Origin: Lactarius indigo
Lineage: Eukaryota; Basidiomycota; Agaricomycetes; Russulales; Russulaceae
DNA length: 64,000 nucleotides
Reading direction: 5' to 3'
Assembly (NCBI GenBank): GCA_025766275.1
Contig: JAFKAC010000002.1
Location: 992,001-1,056,000, forward strand
The stretch's first letter is position 1; each line of letters begins with the position of its first letter. Below, piece by piece: positions 1 to 11,847 of this stretch. The translations under genes were made by a program, and so were the position numbers. Under the pieces are notes generated by a model that made no database searches, had not been told where the DNA came from, and saw nothing but the letters and a program-made list of their open reading frames with translations.

Positions 1-1921
1 TGATCTTCTAGAAAATGCGAAAGAGAAGATTCACCGTTCTAGGGATTCATTAGAGACGTTCACTGAGCAACTCAAGGACCATAACATGGGCGGTCAATAC
101 CACCTGGCCTTCGTTCTCGAGCAACTCAACAAGCTCGGACTTGACTTCAAGGATGGCGTCGACAAAACGGCAATCGGGAAGGCATTCTTCGAAAGCCTTC
201 TTCGCTACTCTATGAACCATTCGCTCCGTGAGGTTAAGTTCAAGGCCCGCGTCCCGGTTCCGAAAAGCTATCAGCTAGTTGGCGTTGCCGACGAGGGTCG
301 GGCGTATATTAACGAAGGCCTGAAGGAAGAGGATGTGTTCACTTTACAGACAGGAAGAATATATGGTACATTTCTCGTTGGCTCCGTGGGCACGTCAGCT
401 TATACAATAGTATTTAGCATGTGTCCAAGTATCAGCACACGAGGACCCTGTATTCCTGAAGGGTGCCTGCCTCATTTCTAGGGGCCCGGTCATCCACCCC
501 GGAGATGGTCAGTCTCCCATATCCATCCTACCCAAAACGTTTTTGTATCTGACTTGTCCTATATAGTACAACGTGTCTACGCTATCGGCGAGCCGCCTAA
601 AGACAAGATTTGCTTCTTCCGTGGGTTGAAAAATGTCGTGGTCTTACCTGCCGTCGGTGCGTAACGACAGTCCCTTTAGTGCCTTTCATCGTCAGAATAA
701 TTTGGTTTCAGGGGATCGTGCGTTGGCTTCTTGCCTCGCCGGAGGTGACCTAGATGGGTACGTTGTATATGTGCTCTGGACACTTGTGTGGTCGTTAACG
801 TTCTCTAGTGATACGTACGACATCTACTATGCCAATACGGCCCTTCTCCCCACTGCCCAAGCAGAACCGGCGCCTATGGGTGAGTCTAATGTGTGGACAC
901 TAAATGAAGGCGAGCCAGACGCTACAGTCCATGACATTTGCAAATTTATTGTCGAGTACATTAACTCCGATGTCATGGTTTGTTCGCTCCTGAAGGTTAT
1001 GCCCCTCGCGGAGGCTCACGTTTTGTGATCTATAGGGTTTGCTTGCGAACCGGCATATCACCATCGCAGATCAGTCCAAGGTGTGACATTATTTCGTTTG
1101 CAGTACGACCGCCCTCTCATGTCCTATAGGACGGCGTATTCGACAACAGGTGCATGAAGCTCGCTTCTTTGTGCAGCAAGGCCATCGACTATGCAAAGAA
1201 CGGCGTGCCTGTCGACATTCGCAAAAATTATCTCCCAAGACTTTTGATCAAATCCAAGCCGAACTGGGACATGAAGGAGGTGACCGGTGCGCAGGAGCTA
1301 GAATACTACGAGTCGGATCGAGCGCTAGGGCATATGTTCCGAAGCATCACGCTGCGCGACCCAAACGAGCCTATAGACGGTTTTCCCACGACGCCCCCTG
1401 GTCTGATCGCTCCCCTGGAGGACCCAATATCGCGCACGGTTGCTCCACTTGTCCAGAGTACGCTCTACACTATGACTACTACTGCTCCGGGGCCACCAGA
1501 AGCGGAAATCATAGGGGCGAAGGAGCTGTACGCGTGGTACGTGCGCGAGATGCGCTACATCTGCATGACCCATACGCTCGTCGATGCGCCTGACGTGCGC
1601 CTCAAAGAGGAAGAGGTCGTGTTGGGTACAATCCTCGCGGCCACGACGCAGCCACGCTGGCGCTCGGACCGGGCGTACCGTATGAGACTGCACAGCGGGG
1701 CGCTCGTGCGCGACATCCGCTCGCGGATTGTCCCGAAGGCCAAGGAAGACGAGCCGACGGATGAAGAGCTGCGTGCGGGATTGCAGACCGCATGGAGAAT
1801 GTGGTTCTGGGCGCAGCATCGGCGCGATAAGGACAAGGAGTTCATTGAGAGCTTCTCACTGATCGTTCTCGGAGTCGTCCTCGACTGTCTCAAGCGTCTC
1901 GGTGGACTCCCGGAGGCCTAA
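1..1921 (+). CDS. RNA-dependent RNA polymerase, 3' part (RdRP copy 1)
   Basis: This is the C-terminal part of a fungal cellular RdRP, the family (QDE-1/RRF type) that makes double-stranded RNA from single-stranded templates in RNA silencing. The 5' part lies outside the window, and the reading frame enters at base 2. I read exons at 2-365, 418-507, 567-656, 712-757, 809-977, 1036-1080 and 1130-1921, stopping with TAA. The catalytic signature is GGDLDG at the end of exon 4 plus D at the start of exon 5, so the DLDGD active-site motif is formed by splicing over an intron and is intact. The frame stays open through all exons. Exon lengths match those of the second RdRP at 14.3-18.6 kb almost exactly, so the two are tandem paralogues. 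I could not judge the missing N-terminal half. Confidence 0.88.
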
Positions 1922-4900
1922 AGGCGCGCACATTTGACTTGATGATCTGATTTTGTATTTTTCCGTAGTTGTACCATGGTATGCCATGAAGGAAAATGAA
2001 AGGCGTACAGTATGAGAGTTCAATTGTCCGTGTACGCAGCATATATCGAGAATGTGGGTTAGTAACGAACTCAAAATGAACCCATCTCTTCTCGAGTTCG
2101 AGTAGGAATTCGCCTCGGCGGTTTGTTACCTCTTACAGCGGCGTGAGGTGCAGGATGCGCAGCCTGGCAGAGTTTTGAGTCGCTCACCGTGCTGGCCCCA
2201 TTACAGCTGCACCTAGTCAGTCTGGACTAAACGTCTCAGTGCCGTGGCCCGCGACTGTCCTATGGTATGAGATCTAGTATGAGACCTTTATGAGAGTCGA
2301 TTTACAGGCTGGTGGTGGTACAACATTATTGATCCGTACTATGGCGCACGCAAAATATTCTTATATCGTACGTAATCCAAACAAACGCGTCTCAAGAATC
2401 AAGAGACACGTCACGTTCTGACTCGGTCTGAGCGGCCTCAGGTTGTATTCAAGTCCTCAGACCTCGGCTGAAATTCTTTTTTCTGCTGTTACCATACCTC
2501 GGCGACTCCTAAACAGAGAACATCTGACTTTAGAGGAGAACTATTGTCCTTTGGGTCTCCTTCGACTCTGCGTCCCTCGTGTGCGTCTCATGTCGGGGAT
2601 CGCCCACAGTCAGTAAGCTCTTGGTCTTATTACCAGCAAGATCACCAACCGTCAAGTTTTCATATTCGATCCTTGGCGACATTTGGTTCATAGGAGGGGT
2701 CACTACTTGTGGAAGGATAGAAAGACTGGTCCGTGCGTGCATACAGTATATCCCAGGTCTACCCTTCACGCATAGATGGTCACCGGCCTAGGACTACTGC
2801 AAAAATCGCTAGACGGACATATTCTCTATGCTCCCATATTTACACATTTTTTCTCGCCGGAAAACAATGCATGCTCCGTCTGTAACGCTTCCGCACTCTC
2901 GCATTCTCCAGCTCGTCACTCCCTCTCAGTCATCCACCTACCCGTAAGACGGCGTTGAGAAGGCTACTTTACTTGCCGACCTCAAGGAGAACTCTAATAC
3001 CCGGAAGCCATTGGTCCTCAGCCCGAATGGCCAGCCCGCTACAAGCCCCAACTGAATACCTTGTTCGGTGCATATATAACCGATGACAAGGACGTATCAA
3101 AGGCCCACAAACTGCTGGACTCGCCCTCTCGACTATTGCAAAGGACTTTGTTCTGAGCGACGGCGGGACCACCTATACACACCAGATGGTAATTAGATCA
3201 GCGTTTCGGAGCTCGTCAAAAATGAAAATGGCCAACTGTCGTCGCCAAGAACGGACCATGTACCCTGCCGAAGCGTGCTGCGAGCTGGTAGGTCCCCCCC
3301 GGTATACCCGGCACAGCTTTCCACTTTACCAGTCAGACCCTGTCTTGGTGCAGCGTCGATTTCGGAGTAGTCCCAACTCGACTTGACAAAGAGACATCGG
3401 AGCCGTAAGGGCCTGTTCCTGGAGACCATCATCCACCAGTGCACCGCGGGACACTTACGTTACCTACAGTAATGCTTTTGTTTGGTGCTTCCTGGGTACG
3501 ATCCTCTGTCTTGCGCTTCTATTATTACTGCGGTCCTCACTCTCGCCCACCTAGCCTTTCATGGAACACATGAGGCGCTTCTGGAAGGACGTCCAGGTAG
3601 GGCCGTTTCTGCATTTATTTCCACTGAATCTTGTGAGCAAGTCTGAGGCTCTCGGGAGCTCCGTCGGTACACCCGCAATACAGTGGGAACATGTGTGCTC
3701 CAACGTACCCCAATTTGTCTCTACCGTAAGATAGACTATCATGCAAGCGCCGTGGAAAATCGATGTGAGCTGACCGCATAACCAGAACGAATGCGCAGTC
3801 GTTTCGACCAATGTCCCCAGGCACATTACTGACTGCGGCATTCTTGTGCAAACATTTATCCCGAACGCACAGGTTTGGTCGCCATCTTCTAGAGTTCTCG
3901 TAATTTATGCCGTTTGCTTTACGAAATGGTAGCAATTCACCCGGCTATCGGATGGAGTTGGGCGTCTCCCTCAGCACTCGGTACTTTGAAGGGAAAAGTA
4001 ACGTTACTTTCTCCTAACTGCGCGGCAAGTCGTCTTACCAAGTGATGAAGGCCTTTGTTTTTTTAGTCTGTACACAATTCAAGGCTGAGACAGCCAGTCG
4101 TGGGCTTGGCCGGTGGTATCATCAGTTTTATTTGCCACCTTTTTTAATTCTCACATCTGGATCAGGACATGGGGCGTGTATAATACCGAGGAAGCGAGAT
4201 CGATGGTAGACGTCCGAGTGCTCGGGCTAGTGTCTGAAGCTGAAGCGCTGAAGGTCGGAGTACAAGTGCGGAACTGCCGTGCGTTCGGACGGATTTCTGC
4301 GTAAGCGGTCATTTTGAGTTAGGATCGTCTCTAGTTTATCGATATAGACATCGCAATGCGGCGTTCATCCTCGACAGACTCTATTCACTGCTTAAGGCCC
4401 GGGCCCGATTTAATGATGGCGACAACTATCCAGTATTGGTGTGTGTGATAGAGTGCCAGTAACTCCGAGGGCAGATCCTCATTCAAAAAAGCAACGTCTA
4501 TTTTCAGGAAAAGCGAAGACGTAATTTATTTGTAGCTTGAACTGGTCCCCACGAAATCTCTCGACACCTGCCCCGTGCTACTTATGATATTGGGGACTAG
4601 CGCTGGGCCAACTTGTTGCCACTCACCGCAGTGAGTGCCATACTGTGCTAACTCGGAACTAATAAGTGAGTTTGTAGGTGCGGACGAGCTGGAATTGCCC
4701 AGGTTAAAACGCAAACGCCGCAGCTCGGGTAAGGAAGGTCTACTCAACATGCTCTCATCGCGACAGGGATCTGTCCATTTCCTTTAACTCGTTATATCGC
4801 AACCTCGGGGTGTTCCTCCAACTGTCATTGACCGGTGCCGTCACCTAACTTGAATTTCCTCACATGCTCAGTCTTATGTCATCGATACTGCCCAGCGTAG

Positions 4901-4984
4901 TCACCGCGTCCTCGTTGCTATACGCTGCGGAATAGAACTTCGCATTTTGTTGTGAGGAAAAAAGAATACTGATTTTTGCAGGAT
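1922..4984. other. Gene-poor stretch, no recognised gene
   Basis: I see only short open frames interrupted by stops on both strands and no family motif. Around 2960-3440 there are pieces of open frame with protein-like composition, perhaps an old gene relic, but I cannot name it. The last part contains the promoter of the GH45 gene that follows. Confidence 0.45.
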
Positions 4985-4989
4985 GCGCG

Positions 4990-4995
4990 TATAAA
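4990..4995 (+). promoter_or_regulatory. TATA box of GH45 copy A
   Basis: TATAAA lies 92 bases before the GH45 start codon. The inverted second copy has a matching TATA element at about the same distance, so the promoter was duplicated with the gene. Confidence 0.6.
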
Positions 4996-5081
4996 GGAGA
5001 TACCTGACGGGGAGAAAGAGGGCTCAGAGAACATCCAAAACTAAGACGATAACACTAACAGCAACAATACGACTATCCTCC

Positions 5082-5921
5082 ATGAAATTTGTTCTCGCCT
5101 TCATTTCCTTTTTCTTCCTCGCCAGCACCGTTCACGGCAGTGCCTTCCTCGAACCCAGAACGAAGGGCGACTACGTGCAGAATCCTTCGGGAACTGCGTC
5201 ATTCACATTTTACTCGGGCTGCGGCTATCCCGGTAAGCCCTAGTAGTAAGCGTTTCTCCATGGTGCATACCTGAATGTAAAATCCCCCTTTAGCATGCGG
5301 AAAATCCGCTTCTGGATATACGGCCGCGATGAATCAGCTTTCCTTTGGTGCACCCTCGGGCCTCGGTGCCGGAGATGCATGTGGGCGGTGCTTCAAAGTG
5401 ACAGGCTCCGCGGACCCGTACACGCCAAGCAACAAGGGCCCATTCAAAAGCATCATCGTGAAGGTCACAAATCTGTGCCCCATCGAGGGTAACGAGCAAT
5501 GGTGCGGCCAGACGGTCTCCAACACCACCAACTCGTTCGGCCAGTCGGCGCAGTGCGTAAATTTCTCCTCTCTCCATTTTCCCTTGTTTTCGCTACACGG
5601 GAGGAGGCTTAACGAAGTATGCACGGTCGCAGCTTCGACCTGTGCCAGGAGTCCGGTGCCTCTGGGGCGTTTTTCTCGTCGAGGAATGGCGCACTGACTG
5701 GGACATACGAAGAAGTATCGTGCACGAGTTGGTCCGGTTCTGAAGGCTCAAGCCTCTGGGATGGCGCGTGCCTTGCGGACGAAAATACTGATACCTGGCC
5801 CTCGACTGGTTGTGGGAATAAAGGTGCGGAGCTCAGTCCTTGGCCACGCCGCAGAACGTTTTTGGTTCATGTAAAGTTATGCTCTAGGCACTGCACCCTC
5901 TTGAACGAGAGGAGCGGGTAG
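5082..5921 (+). CDS. GH45 endoglucanase-like secreted protein, copy A
   Basis: This is a secreted glycoside hydrolase family 45 endo-beta-1,4-glucanase of the basidiomycete type, which has an expansin-like double-psi beta-barrel. It begins with a signal peptide (MKFVLAFISFFFLASTVHG). Exons are 5082-5232, from 5294 to about 5551, and from about 5618 to the stop at 5919-5921. The mature part has YSGCG, ACGK, GDACGRCF, VTNLCP, QWCGQ, SFDLC and GCGNKG. The Asp in SFDLC fits the general acid of the family. I count ten cysteines, enough for five disulfides. The C-terminal tail after GCGNKG is about 30 residues longer than in copy B, because copy B has a TAG where this copy has TTG. There is no carbohydrate-binding module. 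Confidence 0.85.
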
Positions 5922-6091
5922 TAGTGAGGTACCGCATTATAGGGCAGCTGGAAGCACGCCCTGTGCGACGAATTTATGCCGGGGAAGTGATGGACACTAA
6001 TGTCCCCGGCGCAGTACTGCAAAGGTGAAAAAATAGCTGGCTTCGCTGGTTATCTGAATAAGTTTGTAAGATAGAACGTGACAAAGGAAAG

Positions 6092-6621
6092 TGTTACGTT
6101 CCGATTGTATTCTGTAACGCGGACTTGACCCTTACTGTACCGGTTGTCACTACGGCGGTAAGGTATATTAGTGACGGACTTACTTACGGTGATACGGTAG
6201 TACGATAGGCGATAGGGACTCGATAGCTGACTGATGACTGACGCCACTAGTACTGGTACTAGTAGTATTAGGGTTCGCGTTGTTTCTGCGATACGTTGGA
6301 CGCTACTTACTGTGACTCATAGCAGCGCTTCAAAGCCTGCTCGACTTGTATTTAAACCGTCTCGTGAAGACCAAGATACGCCATCTTGGTCTTCTTGAAT
6401 CGTCACTTGTCTTGCTCTTCCCTCTCTCGCTTTCGCTTTCTCTCTAAGTCGTTCACTCTTGTTTCAAGACTCAAGACATCTAGGGCTTGCCGGTGTACCT
6501 CCGTGTATTCACCAAGGCAAGGGCTTGGACCTCCGTGTCTTCAAGTCAGCGTGCCGATAATACCGCTAAGTCGTTACTGCCACTCGAGCTCAAGTCGAGC
6601 TAACGTTGTGACGACGTTACA
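6092..6621. mobile_element. Probable solo LTR of a retrotransposon
   Basis: A stretch of about 530 bases begins TGTTACGTTCC and ends GACGTTACA, that is TG...CA ends. It is flanked by AAAG on both sides, a possible short target-site duplication. Inside it has a TATTTAAA element near 6351-6358 and a pyrimidine-rich part after it, as in an LTR promoter. I see no gag or pol coding sequence and no primer-binding site next to it, so it would be a solo LTR. The ends were set by eye. Confidence 0.42.
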
Positions 6622-7198
6622 AAAGACCTAGTAAAGTCACGACTCACAGGGGATGTAAAACTCGTTTACGAGCCTATACAATACTTGAAAGGATATACCC
6701 AAACTATTCCACGAGTTAGAGCGGATGAATTTGGTCAGACGATATAATCCCGGTGACCTCGATCACGTGCTCGCTCGATGGTGGGGTAACTATCTCATTC
6801 ATCGGTCTGCCCACTTGTTACTCAAAACGACTTAGCACCTAGCGCTCATGAACCCTGACTGAGGACAGCTAATTTATTACAGATGCGCGGCCTCGGCGCA
6901 ATGTCTCTAGCAGGCGACCGAGGTAACAGCGCCCTCTTGCGAGGAGAAACACTGCCTCCCACTTTTTCCCCTTTGAACCCAAAACGAACTTTCAGCACTC
7001 CCAATGTCCTCAACGCGCCGCACTATCTAACACGCGTAAAGCATACCGCTAACAACAACTGACAATAAATAGAACCACGGACTGGTGGCATGGCAGTATA
7101 GGGGACTTCCTCTCTTGTCTCCATTAAAGGGCGCATAAAATAGTCATACACCTTCTTAATGCCTATTCTGCTCCGCGCCAGCGCCTCAACACAGTTCT
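6622..7198. other. No gene seen
   Basis: Between the probable LTR and the end of the truncated NACHT gene I find no supported coding sequence. The sequence just below 7199 might be decayed remains of the missing 3' part of that gene, but I cannot align it to the full NLR at 30.6 kb. Confidence 0.4.
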
Positions 7199-9229
7199 CT
7201 ACATCGGTCGCCCGCCCATTTCCTCTAGGGCCGCGGGAAGGGTGTCTAAAGTGCGTCGGACATCCGTCGAGGGACATTTTCGCAGGGTGTCTAGCTGGCT
7301 TGCTACCCACCGGAACCTATATGGGAGAAGTGAAGCTCAGAAGTAACGGAACCAGTGTTGCCTTACCTCCCATCGGCCTTTTCTGAGAGCGTGTCTATAG
7401 CCAGTTGTTTGTCCTTCTTGCTCCATGATTGCATCGCCTGGTCTGTGTTAACGACGTGGCGGATATACTCCTGAATGTCCCGTATTTGTCCAACTTCCTC
7501 GTGAAGCGAGATAGAACGATATGCCAAGGGCTCGAGAACATCTTTGATGTAATGCGCGGGACGGCTGGTCACGCATATACGCAGCTTCGGATACAAATTG
7601 GAGGAGTTGGCAAGGTCCTGCAACAAGTCCAGGACAGGATTACGCGGAGACGACGTCGACGCGGCGGTGTTCGAGCATTCATCTAGCGCATCGACGATTA
7701 TGTACGTTGGCATTCGTTTGGCGGCTTTGAGCATATCTTTCAGACACTGAGTCAGTGCAGTCTCGCTGGGCCGCTCCCATCCGTTGCCATGTAGAGTGTA
7801 TAGTTGAGAAAGGATCTCCCAACAAGGGTCGGATTGGTTCCCAAGCTGAAGGAGAATAGAGGAAAGCAAGTCGCGGAGGTTGCACTTCTCGGGTTCTTTG
7901 TAATCGAAATAGAAGCACGCCATCAAGGCCGTACCAGCTTCTTGCATGCGCTTGATATCTTCGATGATTGTGGAGCTGTCGACGCGTTCAATATTAAAAA
8001 ACCAAGCGCTGGTAATCAACGCACCACAGTACGGTCTTTCCGGAGCCCGCTGTCTCAGAGGCGATTAGCCAGTCCTACAAAGGTGTTGGGGAAGAGGAAA
8101 TGCGCACGTTTTCCGTGGATCCACAACAGTGTACCCATCATTTTCCATTGGTTGAACGTGCTTCCCCTAGCCGATAGCTCTAAAAAATCAAGACGTTAAG
8201 CTTCTCGAACTAGTGATTCACCAGGAACTACGAGTGCACCATTTAGTCGTTCCATTGCTGATTCGTCGCACAATCAATTGGTAGGATGAGCGCAATGCTA
8301 TTAAGCGAGAAAGTTCATTCGCACCTTCTTCGATTACTTTTAAATCCTCATCGACATTGCGCGTTGCCCGGTTACTTGGCCTCGGCCTATTACCGGCGTC
8401 GCGCGTATTAGCCCTTTGGTTTCGCAGCAGGGTCCTCCGAGCCTCCTGTGTAAGGATGTCCAACTCCTGCAACGCGTTCTCAATTGCTTCCCCCCCCTCA
8501 AACTCTCCAGCGGATTGTTCTGCAACGTGGTGAGTAAAAGGCGATACGGGATATGCAAACATCATACGTCTTCGCCTCTGCATCATTTCCCCGGCCGCAA
8601 GCGCAAGGACGGTGATAATCTCATACATTATCTTTCGACGTATCTCCATGATTTCCGGGGTGGGTCGAAGCCCAGGTTGAGGCTTGCGACGCTCGAGAGA
8701 ACCACGGATACTCTCGAAGAGGTCAACGAGATCACTGTAGCTCTGGAGGACGCCCTTGGCTTCCTGAAAGACCGAAGAATGACTATTTGCCGTTGTAAAA
8801 ATAAGAGGGTAGACTCACCGCGAGAAGAATACCAATAGCCGTGAAGATTAGCTTTCCAGGCTTGAATACGAGAAATAGGTGACTGAATACAATGGTCTAT
8901 TAGGAACGTTGAGGGCTTACCAATTTAGTGGTCTCAGATTGGGACATGGTGTATAGGCCATGTACGATTGGTTTCAAGGCGTTCATCAACCTCGAGTCGC
9001 CCTTGCGATATTGGTTGTAGTTCTTTCTGACTTGTTTACGATATTCGTACAGGATGGCCTTGGGAGTGGTGCAACTGTCAATTACGGCAGCGAAAGAGTG
9101 GGCGGATAAATCGAGTCCTGTCCGTGTTTTGAAGTCATCCAAAGCGACGTCGAAGTTTGGGCTTGAATTTGAAGCATTTGAAGCTGCAGCAGCGGAAGAG
9201 GAGGAGGAGGATTGTTGTGCTGTAGACAT
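7199..9229 (-). CDS. Truncated NLR-like protein: Goodbye-type N-terminus plus NACHT
   Basis: This is a STAND-class signalling NTPase of the kind linked in fungi to recognition and cell death. The start ATG is at 9229. A low-complexity Ser/Ala leader is followed by a Goodbye-like domain (FDVALDDFKTRTGLDLS, then KGDSRLMNALKPIVHGLY). Next come a membrane-like or amphipathic segment (GKLIFTAIGILLA), a linker, and NACHT. Removing two short introns restores LLWIHGKPGSGKTVLC (Walker A). YIIVDALDEC is Walker B, and CVTSRP follows. After a last intron (7317-7366) the winged-helix part starts (FRWVASQLDTL...) but stops at TAG 7199-7201 right after LPAALEE. There the full NLR in this window continues for thousands of bases with a winged helix and ankyrin repeats. 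No sensor repeats remain. It may be a broken gene or a short helper form. Confidence 0.75.
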
Positions 9230-10744
9230 ACTGATAATCGTGGTGGTTGAACGGAAAGGGGGCGATCGTGGAGTCCAGCTGACATCATCAACTAGTAACT
9301 ATATTGAACCTCCGTCGCCTGCTCTAGTGTTGTCTCCTGTATCCTGACCAAAGTCCACATAACATCAAATCATACAATTTCATGATGTCAATGCCACGTC
9401 ATCACTCGTGGAGAAGTGGGGTTTTTTCTATCGTGCGAGTGAACTCTGTTTTATTAGGACTGCACCCAATGCTTGCCGCTGCCATGACTGGCACTGGTCA
9501 TGTGAATGTATGCGAACGTTCACCGTAACACGCTACGGTCTCTTTTCTCTCTAGGGCCTAGGTTGTAGCTCCGAAAAATGAGTCACAACGGGGGTGTCTC
9601 AGTTTGCCAATGCCAATGCACTGCTCGCCAGCCACAATCCCGACAAATGATAACTGTAATTTTAAATCTCGATCACGATCCTAAGATCCAAAAGCAGGCC
9701 AATTACATGGTCAATTTCTTCAACCCCAGAAATAGAAAGTTCAGCCAGCCTCCTTTTAGGATGCGCCTTGCTAACTTGAACGTCTTCTCATCAGTCTCTG
9801 ACTCGAGCCCCCTTGTCTCCGCTTTCTCAGGCTGCGCCGGGTATTTGAACTGGGTATTAGGGGTGTAAACGAGACTTTTTCGTACGCGGAATCGCAGTCA
9901 CCACGAAGAAGCAATTGCGACTGGAGCCCTTCCGGGTCATTCAACCGCAACAATCACTCTCCTTTGACCTCTCAACGGAGCTTCTTGCCCGCATCTTATC
10001 ACACTAATATTTGCGCCTCCTCGTCCTCTTAGTGGTCTGTTTCTACGAACACTGGGCTATTTCCTCGAATATCTTGCAACCCAACCTGACTGGTTTCCAC
10101 GGGAAAACCTCACTGTACCTCACTGTCTTCTCATCTTCTCTAGGACAAATTGACCCTACGTGCTACTGTTTTCGTATACTGACCTTGCAGTCTATCTCGT
10201 CAAATGGCCTGACAATATATTTTGGGTGTTCTTGTTCGCGAACGGCTTTTACATCTCCTGTGAGCTTGGAATTGCTGTTACCCGTGGCTTGCTTGTGACT
10301 ATTGGCCTGTCCTTGTCACTTTTAATCTCAAAAATCACAGAAAACTGTCCAATGAGGGCGGGCTTTTGGTATTGCCTTTATTGAATTAACCACAGGTGAC
10401 TCCTCATTCTCTCCTAGAGGCGCTAACCTTTGGATGATCACACAAAATTTTCCTAGAGCGTGTGGAAATCCTGGGAGTATGTGTGAGTGGACGGAGATGA
10501 AAGCATCAACAATTTAACGAATGTCGAGTTCCGATAACATGTGAAACTCCCAGCGATACTAACTCATCTATTTGACTATGCTCTAGAAATTGATACAATT
10601 AAGTGTACATCATCTCGTACCCAGCCTCCGATCATCGCATGACGCATAACCCCCGTTGTCCCGCGATACGACGCCTCGAGTCATTACTTTCCCGCCTCAT
10701 TCGTTTAAGAGGGTGCGGTGCCTAGATCGTAATTTTTTCATGAG
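9230..10744. other. No gene recognised
   Basis: This contains the upstream region of the truncated NACHT gene (just above 9230) and the 3' flank of GH45 copy B. A plus-strand frame at about 10160-10384 would encode a hydrophobic 74-residue peptide, but nothing supports it as a gene. Confidence 0.4.
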
Positions 10745-11507
10745 CTAAAACGTTCTACAGCGTGGAGAAGGACTGAGCTCTGCACCTTTATTCCCACAGC
10801 CAGTCGAGGGCCAGCTAGTAGTATTTTCGCCCGCGAGACACGCGCCGTCCCAGAGGCTCGTGCCTTCAGAACCGGACCAGTTTGTACATGACACTTCTTC
10901 GTATGTGCCAATCAATGCGCCATTTCCTGACGGGAAGAACGCCCCGGAGGCACCCGACTCCTGGTACAGGTCAAAGCTACATCCTTGCATTGTTAAGTAC
11001 GCCAGCCGCGTTGTAACGACGAATGAAAACGAGAAATTACGCACTGCACCGACTGGCCAAACGAATTGGTGGTGTTGGAGACCGTCTGCCCGCACCATTG
11101 CCGGTTGCCTTGGATGGGACACAGATCTGTGACCTTCACGATGATGCTTTTGAACGGGCCCTTGTCGCTTGGCGAGTACGGGTCCACCGAGCCTGTCACC
11201 TTGAAGCACCGCCCACACGCATCCCCGGCACCGAGGCCTGACGGCGCACCGAAGGCAAGCTGGTTCATCGCAGCAGTATAACCAGAGACGGTTTTGCCAC
11301 ATGCTAAAGGGATTTTACACTCAGGTACGTGTCATGGAAGCACCATTAGTGAGGCTTACCAGGATAGCCGTTGCCCGAGTAAAATGTAAATGATGCGGTG
11401 CCCGAAGGATTCTGCACGTAGTCACCCTCTGTTCTGGCCTCGAGGACGGCGCTACCGTGCACGGCGCTGGCGAGGAAGAAGGAAATGAAGGTGAGAACAG
11501 ATTTCAT
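10745..11507 (-). CDS. GH45 endoglucanase-like secreted protein, copy B
   Basis: This is the inverted paralogue of the GH45 gene at 5082. The start is at 11507 with signal peptide MKSVLTFISFFLASAVHG. Exon 1 ends in YSGNGYP, exon 2 runs ACGKTVSGYTAAMNQ to SFGQSV, and exon 3 ends GCGNKG...RTF with TAG at 10745-10747. Two conserved cysteines are changed: YSGCG is YSGNG (TGC to AAC), and DLC is DLY (TGC to TAC). That leaves eight cysteines instead of ten. The second intron's old acceptor region is altered. The only AG that keeps the frame, after TGTAG, gives HFDLYQES and drops about five residues, but keeps the probable catalytic Asp. So it could still make a folded enzyme lacking one disulfide, or it could be decaying. 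Confidence 0.78.
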
Positions 11508-11585
11508 GGAGGATGGTGGTATTGTGTTATTATCGTCGTTGTCCTGAGCGTTTTCTGAGACCTGCCCCTCCCTGTCAGGTCTCTC

Positions 11586-11592
11586 ATTTATA
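11586..11592 (-). promoter_or_regulatory. TATA box of GH45 copy B
   Basis: On the minus strand TATAAAT lies about 80 bases before the copy B start codon, matching the TATA element of copy A. Confidence 0.55.
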
Positions 11593-11847
11593 TGTGCATC
11601 CTGGGGAATTCTGCATCAAAGCCGTATTCCGCAGCGTGTAGCAACGAGGACGCGGTGACCGCCTTACGCTGGCAGTGCTGATGACATAAGCATGGAGCGT
11701 TGGGTGACGGCGCTAATCAATGAATCAAAGGAAATGAGCCGACCCCTCGTTGCGATGAAAGCATTCGGAGTAGACCTTACCCTAGCTGCGGCGTTCAAAT
11801 TTTAGCCTGGGTGATTCTGGTCAGTGCACTTACAGAGTCGCTTCAAG

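Larger units (their letters stand above)
4985..11595. repeat. Inverted duplication: GH45 arms at 4985-5900 and 10700-11595
   Basis: The plus strand at 4985-5900 and the minus strand at 11595-10700 carry the same promoter, three-exon gene and start of the 3' flank. The 3' flanks stay alignable past the stop codons (copy A around 5860-5890, copy B around 10700-10740), so the repeat is longer than the coding region. The arms are tail to tail and about 4.8 kb apart. They differ by many substitutions, so the duplication is not recent. Confidence 0.85.
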
